Positions 7,527 to 15,157 are shown, counted from the stretch's first letter. The stretch is 15,471 bases of DNA from Bacillota bacterium (GCA_021820825.1 JAKADD010000014.1:1-15471), one strand, 5' to 3'. Numbers and translations: made by a program. Notes: a model not told the origin generated them from the letters alone.

Positions 7527-7556
7527 TTGACAAGATATATAGTTTCGCTACATAAT
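7527..7556 (+). promoter_or_regulatory. Sigma-A promoter of the marR-adaptor-RND operon
   Basis: TTGACA (7527-7532), 18-bp spacer, CATAAT (7551-7556). The -35 is a consensus match and the -10 differs at one base. It is followed by a ribosome binding site AGAGGGGG and the ATG at 7578. Confidence 0.7.
7536..7554. promoter_or_regulatory. Candidate MarR operator overlapping the operon promoter
   Basis: TATATAG-TTTCG-CTACATA is an inverted repeat with 6 of 7 matching pairs and a 5-bp centre. It covers the spacer and the first bases of the -10 element. The size and position fit autoregulation by the MarR-type protein encoded just downstream (inference). Confidence 0.5.
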
Positions 7557-7577
7557 ATTTTAGAAAGAGGGGGTCTC

Positions 7578-8015
7578 ATGGATCGCAAAGAGAAGTTCGA
7601 AAGATTTCAGGTTGCCATGCAGAACATCAACCGTAACATTCGCGGCGGTTTTTTCGAACCGGGGGGCCATCCGATCACTCGTGTCCAGTGGTTGATCATG
7701 CAAATTCTCTGGCGCAAAGGTGACTGCGCCATCGGCGAACTTGCCGATCAGATGGACGTGCGGCCAAGCACCATGTCACAGATGCTTGATCGTCTGGAAA
7801 AATTCGATTTTACAAAACGCATCCTGAATCCAGCCGATTCACGCTCGCGGCTCGTCACACTGACCGACAAGGGACGCACACTGATTCACCGCATACAGTC
7901 CTCATGGATGCAAAAACTCAATGAACCGCTGGAGCAGATGAGCGAAGAGGAACAGATCGCGCTCATTCACCTACTCGAAAAATTATCCAAACAATTTCCA
8001 AAACGCAATGACTGA
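7578..8015 (+). CDS. MarR-family transcriptional regulator
   Basis: 145 residues, the usual MarR length. The ATG at 7578 is chosen over further in-frame upstream codons because it follows an AGAGGGGG ribosome binding site and gives a normal N terminus; the upstream in-frame sequence overlaps the terminator and promoter. The winged helix-turn-helix spans about residues 33-100: TRVQWLIMQIL, then GELADQMDVRPSTMSQMLDR with the recognition helix near 62-75, then the wing ADSRSRLVTLTDKG with its characteristic Asp/Arg. The C-terminal helices (about 110-145) would complete the dimer interface. It is the first gene of an efflux operon, followed after 39 nt by the adaptor. Probable role: ligand-relieved repression of its own operon; ligand unknown. 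Confidence 0.9.
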   Translation: MDRKEKFERFQVAMQNINRNIRGGFFEPGGHPITRVQWLIMQILWRKGDCAIGELADQMDVRPSTMSQMLDRLEKFDFTKRILNPADSRSRLVTLTDKGRTLIHRIQSSWMQKLNEPLEQMSEEEQIALIHLLEKLSKQFPKRND

Positions 8016-8054
8016 ACGAATGAATGCATAACGTACTGGAGGAGTTCGATCCCT

Positions 8055-10205
8055 ATGAATCACAGGCGCAATTGGCGCCGGGTTTCCGGAATTGTTGTTC
8101 TTGGAATCACCGCGCAGACTGTTCTAACCGGGTGCGGACTGCATCATGGCGCCCAGGCCTCCGCTTCCATCCAACCGCTGCCGCCGCTCGCCGTCAGTGT
8201 AGAAACCGTGGCGGCGTCTCCACTGTCCGCGAACCAAACGTACCTGGGAACGATTGCGCCCTTCACGCAAACAAGCGTGGCGGCGGCCGTTTCCGGTATT
8301 GTCGCGACGGTCAGCGTCCGACCGGGAGACTATGTCACCGCCGGCCAACTGTTGGCCACCCTGAACGCGAATCAGTTGCAGGCGCAACTGGCGCAGGCGC
8401 AGGCGAATCTGAACGTGACCAAGGCGCAGTTCACTCTCATGGCCGCCAATTCGCAAAACTCGCTGCGCCAGGCGCAGGCTGCTCTGCAGACTGCGGTGGC
8501 CAACATGCAAAACGCGCACACGACTGTCGACAATTCTGTGCGGGAAGCGACTTCCGGCGTGAATATCCAGCAGGCGCAGGCAAAAAACGTACAGGTGCAG
8601 TTCCGGGCCAGCTTGACAGCGGCGCAAAAGGCGCTTGCGGTCTCGCAAGAACAGGTCAAAGCCGCCGCAATCAATCAACAGAACGCGATTGCGCAGAGTC
8701 TGGCTTCTGTCGCGACCGCCAACGCGAATCTGACTGCCGCGCATTATCAGTGGGCGCAGCAGATCACACAGGCGCAAAATGCGATCACCGCCGCCAATAC
8801 AGGCCTTTCGGCAGCACAGGCCCAGGCGAATGCGCAACTGACGGAGGCGCAAAACTCGTTTAACGTCGCACAGGCGAATCTGAGCAGCGCCCAAACGCAG
8901 TCTAGCGGGCAGACGGCGGCCGATCAGGCAAATGTCCAGACTCTCCAGGCAGAGCTCAGCACCTTGAATCTGGAATTGCAACAGGCGGCGACACCCAGCA
9001 GCAAGGGAAGTCCAACATCTCCTGTCAGCGTTGACCAAGTTCAGACCAGCATCGACCAGACGCAAATAGCCTTGCAAAACGCCGAAACGCAACTGCAACG
9101 CGACCAGTCCAGCAGTGCGGTGGCCGATTCGCAGGCGCAACTGCAGAGCGCGCAGGCGGCGCTGCAGGCTGCAGGGCAGTCCGCCTCCGTGGTTGCGGCA
9201 GAAAATCAGGTTCAACAGGCGCAATCCGCCCTTCAGGCAGCCCAGAACGATCAGGGCGTCGCGATCGCGACCGCCCAATTGCAACAGGTGAACGCCGCGC
9301 TGGCGAGTGCAAAGGATGCGCCGGGCGTGACACTGGCAGGGCTGCAACTGGCGCAGGCGCAGGCGTCCGTGCAGGCAGCCGCGGCGTCTGAACTTCCGGC
9401 CGTGCAGGCAGCACAACTGGCGCAGGCGGAAACTGCCCTTACGGCCGCCAAATCGGGTGCGCAGGCGGGGCTGCGCGTCGCGCAAGCACAGGAGGCGCAG
9501 GCGGAAAGCGCGCTTCAGGCAGCCAAAAATGACCCGCAAACTGCCGTAGGCAAGGCGCAGACCGCCGCAGCGCAGGCGGGCGTTCAGGCAATCGCCGTAC
9601 AGTTGCAGGAAACCCGCGTCACCGCTCCAATCAGCGGCTACGTGGAGGCCGTGAACACAGCGCCTGGACAAGCTGCCGGTCCGCAGTCGGCACTGATCAC
9701 GATCGGCTCCGACTACCCTCCCATGACCACGATTGGCGTTCCCGAAAGCGATATTGGACGCATCCACAGCGGCGCTCCCATGTCCGTGCGCATACCGGCG
9801 CTCGGAGTAACCCTGTCAGGCCATGTCCTTGATATTCGTCCACTGTTGTCCACGGCAACGGTATCCTACCCTGTCGATGTGCGGCTTGACGCTCCCCCAT
9901 CGTCTCAGATACTTGGAAAACTGCTTCCAGGCATGCAAACGATCGCCGTGCTGCATACGACCAGTGTCCAAAAAACTGTGTACGTTCCCGCCGCCAGCGT
10001 TCTGTCTCTGCAAAGCGGCGCAACGGAAGTGTTTGTCGTTCGCCATGGCAAAGCGTTCGGGCAGATCGTTCAGGTTGGCGCCATGACAGCAAACACCTAT
10101 CAGATCACGAGCGGACTGACTCCGGGCGCACTGCTGGTCGACAATGGCCAAAACCTGCTCTCAAACGGTGACACAGTACGCATCGTGTCGCGCACGAACT
10201 CATGA
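8055..10205 (+). CDS. RND/HlyD-type membrane-fusion adaptor lipoprotein with very long helical region
   Basis: 716 residues, roughly twice the usual size of an RND adaptor. The N terminus is a lipoprotein signal: a hydrophobic segment then LTGC, so Cys27 would be lipidated and the protein anchored on the outer face of the membrane. Residues about 48-102 give the first lipoyl half (SGIVATVSVRPGDYVTAGQLLATL). Residues about 103-515 are almost entirely Ala/Gln/Asn-rich helix, broken near the middle (about 312-327, TPSSKGSPTSPVS). The second lipoyl half resumes at ETRVTAPISGYVEAVNTAPGQ (about 519-539), followed by beta-barrel (about 545-630) and membrane-proximal domains ending near SGLTPGALLVDNGQNLLSNGD. 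The ribosome binding site GGAGGAG (8038-8044) precedes the ATG by 10 nt. The RND gene follows directly. It should link the pump to whatever lies outside the membrane. Confidence 0.88.
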   Translation: MNHRRNWRRVSGIVVLGITAQTVLTGCGLHHGAQASASIQPLPPLAVSVETVAASPLSANQTYLGTIAPFTQTSVAAAVSGIVATVSVRPGDYVTAGQLLATLNANQLQAQLAQAQANLNVTKAQFTLMAANSQNSLRQAQAALQTAVANMQNAHTTVDNSVREATSGVNIQQAQAKNVQVQFRASLTAAQKALAVSQEQVKAAAINQQNAIAQSLASVATANANLTAAHYQWAQQITQAQNAITAANTGLSAAQAQANAQLTEAQNSFNVAQANLSSAQTQSSGQTAADQANVQTLQAELSTLNLELQQAATPSSKGSPTSPVSVDQVQTSIDQTQIALQNAETQLQRDQSSSAVADSQAQLQSAQAALQAAGQSASVVAAENQVQQAQSALQAAQNDQGVAIATAQLQQVNAALASAKDAPGVTLAGLQLAQAQASVQAAAASELPAVQAAQLAQAETALTAAKSGAQAGLRVAQAQEAQAESALQAAKNDPQTAVGKAQTAAAQAGVQAIAVQLQETRVTAPISGYVEAVNTAPGQAAGPQSALITIGSDYPPMTTIGVPESDIGRIHSGAPMSVRIPALGVTLSGHVLDIRPLLSTATVSYPVDVRLDAPPSSQILGKLLPGMQTIAVLHTTSVQKTVYVPAASVLSLQSGATEVFVVRHGKAFGQIVQVGAMTANTYQITSGLTPGALLVDNGQNLLSNGDTVRIVSRTNS
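9087..9578 (+). repeat. Seven-copy ~69-bp (23-residue) coding repeat in the adaptor's second helical arm
   Basis: Residues 345-508 split into seven units of 23, 23, 23, 23, 23, 25 and 24 residues. Each opens with a pattern like xALQAA, has a Gly/Pro/Asn-Asp turn-like patch (GQSA, NDQG, KDAPG, SELP, KSGAQ, KNDPQ) near position 7-12, and closes with an AQxxxAQ-type helix. The units are diverged at both protein and DNA level, so the expansion is old. Confidence 0.75.
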
Positions 10206-10218
10206 GGGAGCGCTATCG

Positions 10219-13200
10219 ATGAAGATCACTGATTTGTCCCTGCGCCGCCCCGTCACCATCTCGATGATCGTGGCGGCCGCCGTGCTCATCGGCGCATTCG
10301 CTGTGTCGCAACTGCCGCTCGATCTGTTTCCGAGTCTCAGTTTGCCTGTGGCCGCCGTCCACACATCGTGGCCTGGTTCTTCGCCGCTCGAAGTGGAGCA
10401 GCAGGTCACCCTGCCCATTGAACAGGCGTTGCAGAGCCTTCCCGGCGTATCCGAGATCGATTCGACGTCATCACAGGGCGTCAGTCAAGTGGTTGTCCAG
10501 TTCAACTATGGAGTGAATCTGTCCCAGGAAGTGAACGACATGCGCAGCGCGGTGAATCGCGTTCAGGCGCAACTCCCCTCTGACAGCACAGTTCCCGTCG
10601 TACAGCAATTCAACCCAACAAACAAACCGATCATGACACTGACGCTGAGCGGACGACAGTCACTTTCGTCCATCAGCGATGTCGCGAACAACATCGTGAC
10701 GCCTGCGCTCGAACACCTGAACGGAATCGGGTCGATCACCACCACAGGCGGACTGACCAGGCAGATCACCGTGCTCGTCAACCCGAACAGACTGCGTTAT
10801 TATGGCCTTTCGATTCAGCAGGTCGTTCTGGCGCTATCCTCGGGCAATCTGTCAGCGGATGCGGGTCAGGTGCAGAAGGGATCGCTGCTCATTCCCCTGC
10901 ATATGGCAGGTCAGGTGTCGTCGCCCAATCAGATCAACAATATCCCGATTCAGGTTGGCAACACCAACATCACAATCGGTGACATTGCGACAGTTCAAAA
11001 CGGATTTCAGACGCCTGCGCAGATCGCTTCCGTGAACGGTGAACCCGCTGTCAGTTTCAGCGTGGTGCAGGCGACAGGGGCCAATACGGTGCAGGTGTCG
11101 AACGAAGTCCATCAGGCGGCGAAACTCCTGCAGCCGCAGCTTCCGTCCGGATATCGGCTGCAGATTCTGTCCGATTCTGCACAGACAATTCGAGACACGA
11201 TTCATACTGTGATCACTCATACGATCCTTGGATTCATCTTTGGAATCGCTGTGATGCTGCTGCTCCTTCGCAGTGTACGCACCACTGTGGTAATCGCCGT
11301 CGCCATCCCCATCGCCGTTTTGACGACGTTTGTCCTGATGTTTCTCTCCGGACTCACGCTGAACAGCCTCACTCTTGGCACACTGGCTGTAGGCCTGGGA
11401 TCGCTTGTCGATTTCTCGATCGTTGTTCTGGAGAGCATTTTTCGCGCTCGCAAACGGGGTCTCGATGCGATGGGGGCAGCCCGCAAAGGAACGTCTGAAG
11501 TTGGCCAGGCGGTCGTCGTCGCCGCATTGGCGCAAATCTGTGTGTTCGCGCCCTCGCTGTTTACGCCTGGCATTGCCGGTCAGTTTTTCACACCGGTCGC
11601 ATTGACCGCCAGTTTTTCGCATCTGGCCGCCCTGTTTGTTGCGCTGACATTCACGCCCATGCTCGCCTCGCGATTATTGCGCGGTTCCCAATTCGAACGG
11701 GAGGAGTCCATCCCAGGCAAGACCGCGCCTTTTCGCGTTTGGGCGCCATTTGACTGGTTCGGGCGTGGTTTTCACGAACTGACGCAGGCGTATGTGCGGC
11801 TTTTGCGCTGGGGATTGCGCCACCGCATGACGGTGATTGTCGTCAGCGCCGCCATGCTCGTCGCAAGCCTGAGGCTGATCCCCCTCATCGGATTCGAACT
11901 CACGCCGGCCGTGTACACGAACCAGATCACAGTGGACGTCACCCTTGCCCCAGGCACTGACCTCGCCACGACCGCCGGAGTTGTGCGACAGATTGAGTCG
12001 CTGGCCAGGGCGCATATGCCCGACGTGCAGTCCGAATACGCCCAGATTGGCAGCAGTGCAGGACCGACATCCGGCGCCACCAACAGCGCTGCGCTCACCG
12101 TAACGATTGGAGCCCGAGCCGCGCAATCGCTGCCGCAGATCGCCCATGATTTCACCGCCATCGCCGAGAGCGTTCCCGGCGCGCAGATCATCGTTACGCC
12201 AACGTCCGCTGCCAGCGGACCCGCGACAGGCGGCGTCCAGGTCGATATCCAGGGTCCGGACCTCACTACGCTCAACATCCTGAGCCAGCAGGTGACGCAC
12301 ATCATGCAACAGACCACGGGTCTCGAATATGTTGACAACACGGCGCTCAAGGGCACACCCGATTATCAACTGACGATCAGCCAGGCCGCGTTGGCGCAGT
12401 TCGGTTTGACCGAACAGCAGGTGGAAACCACGTTACGCGACGCTTTTCAGGGCGTCAATGCTTCGAGTTATTTTCAGGGGAACAATCAGTATGCCATCGT
12501 CGCGCAATTCCCTGCATCCTTTTCGCAAAATATCGCGAATCTGTCTCAGTTGACCATCCCGAACAACCAGGGTAAACAAATCCCTCTTCAGAATGTGAGC
12601 AGTCTCTCGCTCTCTGAAGAACCACCCATTATCACCCATGTAAACGGGGTCCGATCAGTGCAGATCAATGCCAACGTGTATGGCACTTCCGCTGGCCAGG
12701 CACAACGCAAACTCTCGGCGCGTCTGAAGGAACTCCGCGTACCTGTCGGTTATTCCATCAACTTCGGGCAGCAGGGCGCGTTTCTGAGCAGCGCGTTCGC
12801 CGATCTCGGCATTGCGATGATCGCTTCGGTCCTGCTGCTCTACATGGTGATGGCGAGCCTCTTCGAATCATTTCTTACACCGTTTGTCATCATGTTTTCG
12901 CTGCCGCCGACTTTTGTGGGAGCAGCTCTTGGCCTGTTTTTGACTCACCGCTCGCTGAACGTAGATTCCCTGATCGGCGCCATCATGGTCATTGGACTGG
13001 TGGCCAACAATGCCATTGTACTGGTTGATTATACGAATCAGTTGCGGGCGACGGGACTGCCGCTTGTGGATGCGCTGTTGACGGCGGGACCAGTTCGCCT
13101 GCGCCCAATCGTCATGTCGACTTCGACAACCGTTCTTGCCATGCTGCCCCTCGTACTCGGATATGGCACGGGCGCTTCGACGCTCACGTCAATGGCAACG

Positions 13201-13347
13201 GTGATCGCCTTTGGTCTCGTCCTCTCGACTCTTGTCACGCTGCTGCTGGTTCCGGCGATGTACGTGTCGCTCGATCGGCAGATCGCGCGCGTGAAATCTC
13301 TGGCGGCGCGTAAGCATGCGCAAAAACCGATGTCTCCCGAGATGTGA
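10219..13347 (+). CDS. RND-family efflux transporter (HAE-1-like)
   Basis: 1042 residues, full length for an RND pump. The ATG at 10219 is used because GAGGGAG (10204-10210) lies 8 nt upstream and overlaps the adaptor stop, and the protein then opens with the standard MKITDLSLRRPVTISMI. TM1 is about 12-31; TM2-TM6 form the cluster from about 336 (ILGFIFGIAVMLLLL); TM7 is near 537; TM8-TM12 begin near 864 (IAMIASVLLLYMVMASL). Large extracytoplasmic loops lie between TM1/TM2 and TM7/TM8 (PGSSPLEVEQQVTLPIEQAL is the canonical early porter motif). TM4 reads LVDFSIVVLES, with Asp398 kept and Phe399 where AcrB has its second Asp. TM10 reads GLVANNAIVLVDYTNQL, followed by RLRPIVMSTSTTVLAMLPL. It is expected to export hydrophobic or amphiphilic compounds using the proton gradient; substrate unknown. 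Confidence 0.93.
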   Translation: MKITDLSLRRPVTISMIVAAAVLIGAFAVSQLPLDLFPSLSLPVAAVHTSWPGSSPLEVEQQVTLPIEQALQSLPGVSEIDSTSSQGVSQVVVQFNYGVNLSQEVNDMRSAVNRVQAQLPSDSTVPVVQQFNPTNKPIMTLTLSGRQSLSSISDVANNIVTPALEHLNGIGSITTTGGLTRQITVLVNPNRLRYYGLSIQQVVLALSSGNLSADAGQVQKGSLLIPLHMAGQVSSPNQINNIPIQVGNTNITIGDIATVQNGFQTPAQIASVNGEPAVSFSVVQATGANTVQVSNEVHQAAKLLQPQLPSGYRLQILSDSAQTIRDTIHTVITHTILGFIFGIAVMLLLLRSVRTTVVIAVAIPIAVLTTFVLMFLSGLTLNSLTLGTLAVGLGSLVDFSIVVLESIFRARKRGLDAMGAARKGTSEVGQAVVVAALAQICVFAPSLFTPGIAGQFFTPVALTASFSHLAALFVALTFTPMLASRLLRGSQFEREESIPGKTAPFRVWAPFDWFGRGFHELTQAYVRLLRWGLRHRMTVIVVSAAMLVASLRLIPLIGFELTPAVYTNQITVDVTLAPGTDLATTAGVVRQIESLARAHMPDVQSEYAQIGSSAGPTSGATNSAALTVTIGARAAQSLPQIAHDFTAIAESVPGAQIIVTPTSAASGPATGGVQVDIQGPDLTTLNILSQQVTHIMQQTTGLEYVDNTALKGTPDYQLTISQAALAQFGLTEQQVETTLRDAFQGVNASSYFQGNNQYAIVAQFPASFSQNIANLSQLTIPNNQGKQIPLQNVSSLSLSEEPPIITHVNGVRSVQINANVYGTSAGQAQRKLSARLKELRVPVGYSINFGQQGAFLSSAFADLGIAMIASVLLLYMVMASLFESFLTPFVIMFSLPPTFVGAALGLFLTHRSLNVDSLIGAIMVIGLVANNAIVLVDYTNQLRATGLPLVDALLTAGPVRLRPIVMSTSTTVLAMLPLVLGYGTGASTLTSMATVIAFGLVLSTLVTLLLVPAMYVSLDRQIARVKSLAARKHAQKPMSPEM

Positions 13348-13356
13348 CAGTAACAC

Positions 13357-13629
13357 TCATGAATGCGTCACCACAAACCTGGCGAGTCTTGGCACGTAGT
13401 ATCCTTGCTTGTCCAGCACATACGCCAGAGCCTGGATCACAGCGCGCGGCACACTGTTCCCGTCCACTGACGACAATCCGATCAGTTCTGCAGCCAGTTC
13501 CACGGTTTCACGAGTACTTAAAAAACACAATGTGGCTTCCTCGGATTGCTCCAAGACTTCTGCATACGAACGGATTGCCTGATTGACAACCTGGATGTGA
13601 TCCTGAAACTTGGAGGAATCCACAGACAC
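13357..13629 (-). CDS. Hypothetical protein, 90 residues
   Basis: I do not recognise a family. The minus-strand frame gives a compact, soluble, acidic-to-neutral protein with helical character (DHIQVVNQAIRSYAEVLEQ, ETVELAAELIGL, PRAVIQALAYVLDKQGYYVPRLARFV) and no membrane segment. The composition looks like a real protein, unlike the overlapping plus-strand frame. GTG at 13629 follows GGAGGGG closely (about 2-4 nt); a second in-frame GTG at 13623 has about 10 nt spacing and is an equal candidate. It is convergent with the RND gene, with 9 bp between the stops and no hairpin there. It lies downstream of the usp gene on the same strand, separated by 255 bp that hold a large palindrome. Confidence 0.6.
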   Translation of the reverse strand: MSVDSSKFQDHIQVVNQAIRSYAEVLEQSEEATLCFLSTRETVELAAELIGLSSVDGNSVPRAVIQALAYVLDKQGYYVPRLARFVVTHS

Positions 13630-13786
13630 GTCCCCTCCATTTTATTGACACGATGTGGATTGCATCTGTGCAACAAGATCTCTTTCTTGCGCAAATTTCC
13701 AAGGGTTCCGCCAACAACAGTGGACTCCGGATCCGAAACGGCCACTCCTTGACCAATCCCTCTCTCCTGGCAAAAAAGTTCCGCAA

Positions 13787-13824
13787 GCGCCGACCATTGT
13801 GAAATCATTCACAATGGTCGGCGC
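13787..13824. promoter_or_regulatory. Perfect 17-bp-arm palindrome containing a Rex-type box
   Basis: GCGCCGACCATTGTGAA (13787-13803) and its exact reverse complement (13808-13824) are separated by ATCA. The core at 13797-13814 reads TTGTGAA-ATCA-TTCACAA, an exact match to the Firmicutes Rex consensus TTGTGAA-N4-TTCACAA and also to the Fnr/Crp pattern TGTGA-N6-TCACA. It lies 60 bp past the usp stop and about 160 bp upstream of the 90-residue gene. As RNA it would also form a strong hairpin; read on the minus strand, a T6 run (13777-13772) follows 9 nt after the stem, so it may double as an imperfect terminator for usp. Confidence 0.7.
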
Positions 13825-13884
13825 CGAATGCTGCTTCATTGAGTTCAATAAACGCCCGCGTAGATGAATCTGTCCTTTAGCGGA

Positions 13885-14325
13885 TTACTTCACGACCAGC
13901 ACCGGCAATTTAGAACGGTTCAGCACCCCATGGCTCACACTGCCGAGAAACAGTCGATCCACCGCGCTTCGCCCATGGCTTCCCACGATGATGAGATCGG
14001 CCTTCAATTCTTCTGCCAATTCACAGATGACGATCGCAGGATAGCCGCTCTCGTATACGAAGTCCACTCTGTCAGTCCAGTCCTTGAACTTCTGGTTCAC
14101 CACATCCTGCTTGATCTGCGCAGCTCTCGCCTCGCCCCATTTGGGATCGACCACCGGCACACCAGCCACTCCACCGTACCAGTGGTGTGTTTCTGTCTCT
14201 GACGCAGGTAAAACATAGAGAACCGTCACCCGTAGTTCGGGCCAGGCGCGCAAAAAATCCTGGACGGTGGATACAGCCTCTTGTGAAGCGGTGGACCCGT
14301 CTGTGGCAAATAATACATGGTTCAT
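13885..14325 (-). CDS. Universal stress protein (UspA family)
   Basis: 146 residues, normal single-domain Usp size, cytoplasmic. The ATG at 14325 is preferred over an in-frame ATG at 14349, because it follows the GA-rich ribosome binding site (GGAGGGGGAAG) and gives the typical opening MNHVLFATDGS with Asp9-Gly10-Ser11. The C-terminal block GSHGRSAVDRLFLGSVSHGV (115-134) is the family's ATP-binding G-x2-G-x9-G-S motif, ending in the usual KLPVLVV strand. ATP-binding Usp proteins act in stress survival, often under oxygen or energy limitation. The gene is bracketed by the Rex-type palindrome downstream and doxX upstream on the same strand, with a 263-bp gap that holds no strong promoter I can point to. 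Confidence 0.93.
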   Translation of the reverse strand: MNHVLFATDGSTASQEAVSTVQDFLRAWPELRVTVLYVLPASETETHHWYGGVAGVPVVDPKWGEARAAQIKQDVVNQKFKDWTDRVDFVYESGYPAIVICELAEELKADLIIVGSHGRSAVDRLFLGSVSHGVLNRSKLPVLVVK

Positions 14326-14588
14326 GATTCGCTTCCCCCTCCCCATCAATGATTACAACAACATCCAGAAACGTCATGCCTCAACCATGAACCTGGCTAT
14401 GATCGCGGCGCGACGGTTGGAACAGTCGCATGGGCGGTGATGATGGATCGCCTGGCGCATACGGTCGCCTGGCGATCATGGAAGGAGAGGGCGTTGGATG
14501 AAAGCATGCCTTGATTGTTTGCGCCAGACCATCGCTCTCTCCTGTTGCTGGCCAACTATCGTGCGGTTCCATGAGCGACGCCTGTGAG
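14326..14588. other. Intergenic region doxX-usp with imperfect inverted repeat
   Basis: No gene is supported here. The main structure is an inverted repeat, GATCGCCTGGCG (14446-14457) and CGCCTGGCGATC (14466-14477), 12-bp arms with one T-T mismatch and an 8-nt loop. No T-tract follows on either strand, so it is not a standard terminator. No clear promoter for usp was found; cotranscription with doxX remains possible. Confidence 0.45.
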
Positions 14589-15131
14589 TCAGGCCCCGCT
14601 TTTACTTCTGAGTCCGCTGCCGGTGGACGGACCTTCATGCTTCATGATGCGCCGGAACCACGGGATGACCCAGTAATCCAGTCCGTACACAGCGGCGTTG
14701 AATCCTGCGACCATGACGAGCGCCTCAATGATGAGCATGTTTGGATTCGAACTGGAAGTTCCTGCAAGCAGATAGACCGTGTTCATCAGCGCGCCCATCA
14801 GCGCCGCAAAGGTCGTGAATATTCCGAGAATCAACGCCAAACCGACAAGCAATTCTCCCCATGACACCAGATAACTGAAAAATGTTGCATCCGGCAGGGC
14901 AACCGCATTGATGAAACTGGCGTACCACCCCTGCACGTCGGGGTGCGGACCCTGACTCAAACTTGCTGCGTGCTGCAAGAATCCCGTGATGGCAACTCCC
15001 GCCTTGCTTCCCGTCCAAACTGGCGAGCCCAATTTTTCGACTGCGGCGCTCACCCATTGCCAGCCGAGCCAAATGCGTAAAACAGTCATAATGAAGCGCG
15101 CAACCACATGATTGCGCAACCAGGCGACCAT
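14589..15131 (-). CDS. DoxX-family integral membrane protein
   Basis: 180 residues with four predicted membrane helices: about 13-33 (FIMTVLRIWLGWQWVSAA), 84-105 (FFSYLVSWGELLVGLALILGIF), 108-126 (FAALMGALMNTVYLLAG) and 133-157 (MLIIEALVMVAGFNAAVYGLDYW). The WGELLVGLALILGIFT segment followed by a small-residue helix is the DoxX/DoxD-like signature. DoxD in archaeal Acidianus is part of thiosulfate:quinone oxidoreductase, but most bacterial DoxX proteins have no proven activity. The ATG at 15131 has a GGGGGGAG site about 7 nt upstream. The loop WTGSKAGVAITGFLQHA with PHPDVQGWYASFI resembles the longer Firmicutes DoxX proteins. A Rex/Fnr-type box sits about 65 bp upstream, which hints at redox control. 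Confidence 0.85.
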   Translation of the reverse strand: MVAWLRNHVVARFIMTVLRIWLGWQWVSAAVEKLGSPVWTGSKAGVAITGFLQHAASLSQGPHPDVQGWYASFINAVALPDATFFSYLVSWGELLVGLALILGIFTTFAALMGALMNTVYLLAGTSSSNPNMLIIEALVMVAGFNAAVYGLDYWVIPWFRRIMKHEGPSTGSGLRSKSGA

Positions 15132-15157
15132 GTGAATCTCCCCCCATCAGTCAATGT

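Noticed and set aside
8024..8863. 279-codon plus-strand frame overlapping the adaptor start
   Set aside because: It is a shadow frame of the adaptor's repetitive codons; the adaptor frame has a lipoprotein signal and lipoyl motifs, this one has none.
8124..9767. 547-codon minus-strand open frame opposite the adaptor gene
   Set aside because: The adaptor is built from repeated GCN and CAG codons, whose complement gives long stop-free Leu/Arg runs. The antisense product is low-complexity and has no ribosome binding site of note.
10852..11622. 256-codon minus-strand frame inside the RND gene
   Set aside because: Antisense to conserved RND transmembrane segments; composition rich in Arg, Asp and His with no domain pattern.
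13344..13586. Plus-strand 80-codon frame overlapping the RND stop
   Set aside because: It lacks a good ribosome binding site and is Pro/Arg/His-rich without pattern; the minus-strand 90-residue frame over the same DNA looks far more protein-like.
13642..13848. Minus-strand 68-codon frame over the Rex-type palindrome
   Set aside because: It reads through the palindrome, has no family features, and its composition is atypical; the region is better explained as regulatory.
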